Shown: one piece after another, positions 6,662 to 9,593 of the stretch
Layout: every line of letters starts with the position of its first letter
How positions within the stretch are numbered: the first letter of the stretch is position 1
DNA from: Ruminococcus sp.
Lineage (GTDB): Bacteria > Bacillota > Clostridia > Oscillospirales > Acutalibacteraceae
NCBI GenBank assembly: GCA_022510985.1
Contig: JAFLSL010000023.1
Coordinates: 1 to 9,593, forward strand
Length of the DNA stretch: 9,593 nt
Direction: 5' to 3'
Position numbers and translations under genes: made by a program
Notes under the pieces: model-generated
Told to the model about the DNA's origin: nothing
Database searches by the model: none
What the model saw: the letters and a program-made list of their open reading frames with translations, nothing else

Positions 6662-7444
6662 TTGCAGTATAATAAGGTCGAAATCTGCGGTGTAAACACC
6701 TCGGAATTAAAGGTTATTTCAGAAAAGGAGAAACGCGAATTACTAAACATTATAAGAAACGGTTCCGAATATGAACGCAAAATTGCAAGAGATAAAATGA
6801 TAAACGGAAATTTAAGACTTGTGCTTTCGGTTATCCAGAGATTTTCAGGCAGAGGAGAAAACCCCGACGATCTTTTTCAGGTCGGTGTTATCGGGCTTAT
6901 AAAAGCGATAGACCACTTTGATCCGACTATGGATGTGAGATTTTCAACGTATGGTGTGCCGATGATTATAGGTGAGGTCAGGCGATATTTACGTGATAAT
7001 AATTCTGTCAGAGTTTCACGCTCTATGCGTGATATAGCTTACCACGCGATGCAGATTAAAGAAAAACTCACAAACGAAAAAAACCGCGAACCCACTATTG
7101 AGGAAATTGCAAAGGAGCTTGAGCTTCCGAAGGGTACGGTTGTCTTAGCGTTAGAGGCGATAGTCGAGCCGGTATCGCTTTACGAGCCGTTGTTTTCAGA
7201 CGGAAACGATACTGTATATGTTATGGACCAAATCGGCGATATGAGCGACGATAAGGATTGGCTCGACGAAATCTCGATGAAGGATGCGATAAAAAATCTA
7301 AACGAAAGGGAGAAAAAGATTATAGGACTTAGGTTTTTTAAAGGAAAAACACAGATGGAAGTCGCGAGCGAAATAGGTATTTCTCAGGCACAGGTGAGCC
7401 GTATTGAAAAATCGGCACTTAATCAGATAAAAGGCAAAATTTAA
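6662..7444 (+). CDS. sigG: RNA polymerase sporulation sigma factor SigG
   Basis: The protein has 260 residues, equal to the Bacillus subtilis protein as I recall it. The N-terminal NKVEICGVNTS (4-14) is the SigG signature. Core-binding region 2 includes DDLFQVGVIGL (69-79); the -10-recognising helix region includes FSTYGVPMIIGEVRRYLRDN (94-113); region 3 begins RVSRSMRDIAY (117-127); region 4.2, the -35-binding helix-turn-helix, spans 228-256 (GKTQMEVASEIGISQAQVSR at 228-247). SigG drives late gene expression in the forespore. The TTG start at 6662 is fixed by the conserved N-terminus and by GGGAG 8 bases upstream. No spoIIGA or sigE lies next to it, unlike the usual spoIIGA-sigE-sigG order; rmuC is its upstream neighbour. 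I could not find a convincing SigF- or SigG-type promoter in the gap. Confidence 0.97.
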   Translation: MQYNKVEICGVNTSELKVISEKEKRELLNIIRNGSEYERKIARDKMINGNLRLVLSVIQRFSGRGENPDDLFQVGVIGLIKAIDHFDPTMDVRFSTYGVPMIIGEVRRYLRDNNSVRVSRSMRDIAYHAMQIKEKLTNEKNREPTIEEIAKELELPKGTVVLALEAIVEPVSLYEPLFSDGNDTVYVMDQIGDMSDDKDWLDEISMKDAIKNLNEREKKIIGLRFFKGKTQMEVASEIGISQAQVSRIEKSALNQIKGKI

Positions 7445-7446
7445 TA

Positions 7447-7475
7447 TTTACAAATCCACTTTAATGTGTTAAAAT
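7447..7475 (+). promoter_or_regulatory. Promoter of the yerC-methyltransferase-hslO operon
   Basis: TTTACA (7447-7452), a 17-base spacer and TAAAAT (7470-7475) preceded by TGT (extended -10) make a good sigma-A promoter, starting 3 bases after the sigG stop codon. Transcription should start near 7482. A 9-base direct repeat TTTAATGTG (7460-7468 and 7486-7494) covers the spacer and the start region. Confidence 0.75.
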
Positions 7476-7521
7476 AATTTAGTAATTTAATGTGCGACAG
7501 TAAACAAAAAGGAGTGGATTT
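7452..7521 (+). promoter_or_regulatory. Inverted repeat linking promoter spacer to the yerC ribosome binding site
   Basis: AAATCCACT (7452-7460) is perfectly complementary to AGTGGATTT (7513-7521), and two U-G pairs (7461, 7462 with 7512, 7511) extend the stem over the whole GGAG ribosome binding site (7511-7514). The left arm lies between the -35 and -10 boxes, so RNA started at the local promoter lacks it, while RNA reading through from sigG carries both arms. It could alternatively be a split DNA operator. Confidence 0.5.
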
Positions 7522-7522
7522 T

Positions 7523-7822
7523 ATGAATTCAAAGCTTAAAAATGAACAGACCGATTTTCTTTTTGAGGCTATTCTGACCCTTAAAACCAAGGAAGATTGC
7601 TATAGGTTTTTTGAGGATTTATGCACACAGCCCGAGCTTAACGCTATGTCACAGCGTATAGTTGTTGCAAAGCTTCTGCACGAAAAGACAGTTTATAACG
7701 AAATCGTTAAGCAGACAGGTGCCTCAACCGCAACAATCAGCCGCGTTAAGCGTTCCTTAAACGAGGATACCGACGGATATATGCTCGCATTTAAAAATAT
7801 GGGAATTAAGGTAGATAAGTAA
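7523..7822 (+). CDS. yerC: YerC/YecD family TrpR-like DNA-binding protein
   Basis: The protein has 99 residues and belongs to the TrpR-related YerC/YecD family found across Firmicutes. Residues 33-50 (LCTQPELNAMSQRI and onward) match the family start of the DNA-binding half, and a helix-turn-helix lies at about 57-79 (YNEIVKQTGASTATISRVKR). Targets and ligand are not known for most family members; tryptophan binding should not be assumed. The ATG at 7523 is chosen because GGAG is 8 bases upstream; an in-frame ATG at 7490 would place that site inside the gene. It is the first gene of its operon, and its stop codon overlaps the next start (TAATG), so the two are translationally coupled. Confidence 0.92.
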   Translation: MNSKLKNEQTDFLFEAILTLKTKEDCYRFFEDLCTQPELNAMSQRIVVAKLLHEKTVYNEIVKQTGASTATISRVKRSLNEDTDGYMLAFKNMGIKVDK

Positions 7823-8562
7823 TGGACAGCTACGGCGTGTTTGCCGATTTTTATGACCAACTTACCCTGAATGTCGATTACGAAAAGCGTGCCGGATATA
7901 TTTTAGATGTATTTAAAAACCTCGGTCACGATATGGGAATTACCCTCGATTTAGCCTGCGGAACAGGAAAGCTGACCGTGGAGCTTAAAAAGAGGGGAGT
8001 GGATATTTACGGCGTTGACGCGTCCGAGGATATGCTCACCCGTGCTTTTCAGAACTGTGCCGAAGAGGGACTTTCCATATTGTTTTTGCATCAAAAAATG
8101 CAAGAGCTTAATTTGTACGGAAGTGTCGATACCTGCGTTTGTACTCTCGACAGCATCAACCATATGATAAACCCCGACGACGTTTTGAAAACGTTTGAGA
8201 GGGTTTCGCTGTTTATGAACCCCGACGGCTATTTCCTTTTTGACGTTAATAGCGTTTATAAACACAAAAAGATTCTCGCCGATAATACCTTTGTATATGA
8301 CCTCGACGAGGTTTACTGTGTCTGGGAAAATTCTTTAAAAGAAAATAATATTGTTGATATAGATATTAACCTCTTTATCCCCGAGGGGGATTTGTATTTG
8401 AGAGATGAGGAGCATTTCTCGGAACGTGCTTACAGCGACGAGGAAATTTCCGCTATGCTGAAAAAGGCGGGATTTGAGGTTAAAGCTCGCTATGGCGATA
8501 TGAGCTTTGACCCTCCAAAAACCGATGAACAGCGAGTAATATATATTGCAAAAAAGATTTAG
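7822..8562 (+). CDS. Class I SAM-dependent methyltransferase
   Basis: The protein has 246 residues with a Rossmann methyltransferase fold. The SAM-binding motif I is LDLACGTGKL (42-51), the acidic end of strand 2 is GVDAS (64-68), and LDSINHM (109-115) corresponds to the motif IV region. The N-terminal start (YGVFADFYDQLT, 4-15) resembles the small-molecule methyltransferase group that includes YqeM-like proteins. The substrate cannot be told from sequence. It starts within the yerC stop (one base overlap) and is followed by hslO after 10 bases, so it belongs to one operon. It is cytoplasmic, with no membrane segment or signal peptide. Confidence 0.9.
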   Translation: MDSYGVFADFYDQLTLNVDYEKRAGYILDVFKNLGHDMGITLDLACGTGKLTVELKKRGVDIYGVDASEDMLTRAFQNCAEEGLSILFLHQKMQELNLYGSVDTCVCTLDSINHMINPDDVLKTFERVSLFMNPDGYFLFDVNSVYKHKKILADNTFVYDLDEVYCVWENSLKENNIVDIDINLFIPEGDLYLRDEEHFSERAYSDEEISAMLKKAGFEVKARYGDMSFDPPKTDEQRVIYIAKKI

Positions 8563-8572
8563 GACTGAAATT

Positions 8573-9454
8573 ATGGATAAAATTATAAGATGTATCACAA
8601 GTGACGGGGCGATTATGGCGTCGGCTGTAGACGCTTCCGATATTGTTTATACGGCTCAGAGATTACATAAAACTACGCCCGTAGCTACCGCGGCACTCGG
8701 AAGACTTTTGTGTGCAGGTTCGATGATGGGTATGAGCCTAAAGCAAGAAAAGGCTAAGCTTACGCTTCAGGTTAATGGTAACGGACCTTTAAGCTCGGTG
8801 GTTGTTGTAGCCGATTCTCACGGCAATGTAAAAGGATATGTCGGAAATCCCGATTGCCCGACCGAATATTATAATAACGGAAAGATTAATGTTGCTGCAG
8901 GAGTCGGAAAGTACGGAACACTAGGAGTTATCCGTGATTACGGTAGCCGGGATCCCTATATCGGACGCGTTCCGCTCGTCAGCGGAGAAATCGCCGAGGA
9001 TATAACGAGCTACTACGCAACCTCGGAGCAAATTCCGACAGTTTGTGCACTAGGAGTTTTGGTGGATAAAGAGGACGGTAAGGTGATGCTTGCCGGCGGA
9101 CTTTTAATTCAGCTTCTTCCGGGAGCCGACGACATTACAATAGACAAGCTTGAAAAGAATATCTCGCAGCTTGAGCCTGTAACTACAATGTTTGCAAAAG
9201 GTCTTAGTATTCTTGATATTTGCAAAACCGCACTTCAGGGGTTTGAGGTTGAGGTTTTAGACGAGGAGCCTGTAAATTATGTTTGCGGCTGTTCACGAGA
9301 AAAAATTGAGAGTTATTTTGCCGGACTTCCCGAGGATGAACTTCGGGAATGCCTTAACGAGAGCGGAAAAGCCGAGGTTAACTGCCAATTCTGCAACAAG
9401 ACCTATGTATTCTCAAAAGATGATATCGAAGAAATTATAAAAAACAAAAAATAA
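8573..9454 (+). CDS. hslO: Redox-regulated molecular chaperone Hsp33
   Basis: The protein has 293 residues, the normal Hsp33 length. It begins with the typical MDKIIRCITSDG and carries conserved core segments such as NGNGPLSS (68-75), GNVKGYVGNP (84-93) and GGLLIQLLPGA (175-185). The C-terminal redox switch is complete: Cys238 and Cys240 (CGC) with Cys271 and Cys274 (CQFC), which bind zinc when reduced and form disulfides under oxidative stress to activate holdase activity. The ATG at 8573 is favoured over an upstream in-frame TTG at 8546 because the family start is at MDKII, and AGGA at 8561-8564, overlapping the methyltransferase stop, can serve as its ribosome binding site. It is the last gene of the yerC operon; I see no terminator after it. 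Confidence 0.97.
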   Translation: MDKIIRCITSDGAIMASAVDASDIVYTAQRLHKTTPVATAALGRLLCAGSMMGMSLKQEKAKLTLQVNGNGPLSSVVVVADSHGNVKGYVGNPDCPTEYYNNGKINVAAGVGKYGTLGVIRDYGSRDPYIGRVPLVSGEIAEDITSYYATSEQIPTVCALGVLVDKEDGKVMLAGGLLIQLLPGADDITIDKLEKNISQLEPVTTMFAKGLSILDICKTALQGFEVEVLDEEPVNYVCGCSREKIESYFAGLPEDELRECLNESGKAEVNCQFCNKTYVFSKDDIEEIIKNKK

Positions 9455-9467
9455 TTTCAAAAAAGTA

Positions 9468-9496
9468 TTGACATAAGGCAAATTTTGTTGTATTAT
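9468..9496 (+). promoter_or_regulatory. Promoter of tRNA-Val
   Basis: A perfect TTGACA (9468-9473) and TATTAT (9491-9496) are separated by 17 bases. A TATAAT three bases further on (9494-9499) would need a 20-base spacer, so the first pair is preferred. Transcription should start near 9503. The -35 lies only 14 bases after the hslO stop. Confidence 0.82.
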
Positions 9497-9502
9497 AATC
9501 AA

Positions 9503-9521
9503 GTCGCCGATAAATGGCGAC
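9503..9521 (+). other. Small hairpin in tRNA-Val leader
   Basis: GTCGCC (9503-9508) and GGCGAC (9516-9521) form a perfect 6-bp stem with a 7-base loop, beginning at the predicted transcription start and ending 5 bases before the tRNA. No T-run follows. It may guide 5' processing or protect the precursor. Confidence 0.45.
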
Positions 9522-9526
9522 GTTGT

Positions 9527-9593
9527 GGGAGCTTAGCTCAGCTGGGAGAGCATCTGCCTTACAAGCAGGGGGTCATAGGTTCGAGCCCTATAG
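9527..9593 (+). tRNA. tRNA-Val (anticodon TAC), 3' end cut by window
   Basis: The sequence gives an acceptor strand GGGAGCT, a D-arm GCTC/GAGC, an anticodon stem TCTGC/GCAGG around loop CTTACAA (anticodon TAC), and a T-arm ATAGG/CCTAT with loop TTCGAGC. The acceptor 3' strand runs past the window end. It decodes valine GUN codons, mainly GUA and GUG. It may be the first of a tRNA cluster, which cannot be seen here. Confidence 0.96.

Noticed and set aside
7490..7522. Upstream ATG start for yerC adding eleven residues
   Set aside because: The strong GGAG site lies after it and correctly serves the ATG at 7523; the upstream ATG is also only about 8 bases from the predicted transcription start.
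8546..8572. Upstream TTG start for hslO adding nine residues
   Set aside because: Hsp33 proteins normally begin at MDKII; the extension overlaps the methyltransferase gene and has no ribosome binding site.

Overview
The window looks like chromosomal DNA of an endospore-forming, Gram-positive clostridial Firmicute. Supporting signs are AT-rich sequence, strong AGGAG-type ribosome binding sites, frequent TTG/GTG starts, a clear sporulation sigma factor SigG, a YerC/TrpR-like regulator, and an ABC polysaccharide exporter linked to a LicD enzyme. An Oscillospiraceae/Ruminococcus-like bacterium would fit, but the sequence alone does not prove this.

Layout. Bases 1-250 hold a tRNA-Leu(CAG) gene on the minus strand with a consensus promoter and a hairpin terminator, plus an inverted, imperfect copy of the tRNA 3' end at the very edge. 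Bases 250-5024 are a four-gene minus-strand operon, in transcription order: ABC-2 polysaccharide permease, its ATPase, an NAD-dependent epimerase-like protein, and a protein fusing a degenerate epimerase-like domain to a LicD domain. It starts from a promoter at 5089-5116. The likely job is export of a cell-surface polymer (teichoic acid or capsule type) and its decoration with a phospho-substituent. No glycosyltransferase lies inside the window.

Bases 5025-5298 are a divergent intergenic region with promoters on both strands and several palindromes. Rightward come rmuC (5299-6579), sigG (6662-7444, TTG start, its ribosome binding site buried in a long hairpin), then a three-gene operon with its own promoter: a YerC-family TrpR-like regulator, a class I SAM methyltransferase, and hslO (Hsp33 redox chaperone). 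A tRNA-Val(TAC), cut by the window edge, follows with its own promoter.

The most interesting signals are post-transcriptional. The sigG start site is occluded by a hairpin and begins with TTG. The yerC ribosome binding site can pair with a sequence lying upstream of yerC's own transcription start, so readthrough transcripts from sigG would be silenced while yerC's own transcripts would not. The LicD fusion carries an epimerase-like domain that has lost its glycine motif and catalytic residues, next to an intact-looking tandem relative that has lost only the catalytic lysine. I saw no CRISPR array, transposase, integrase or phage gene.
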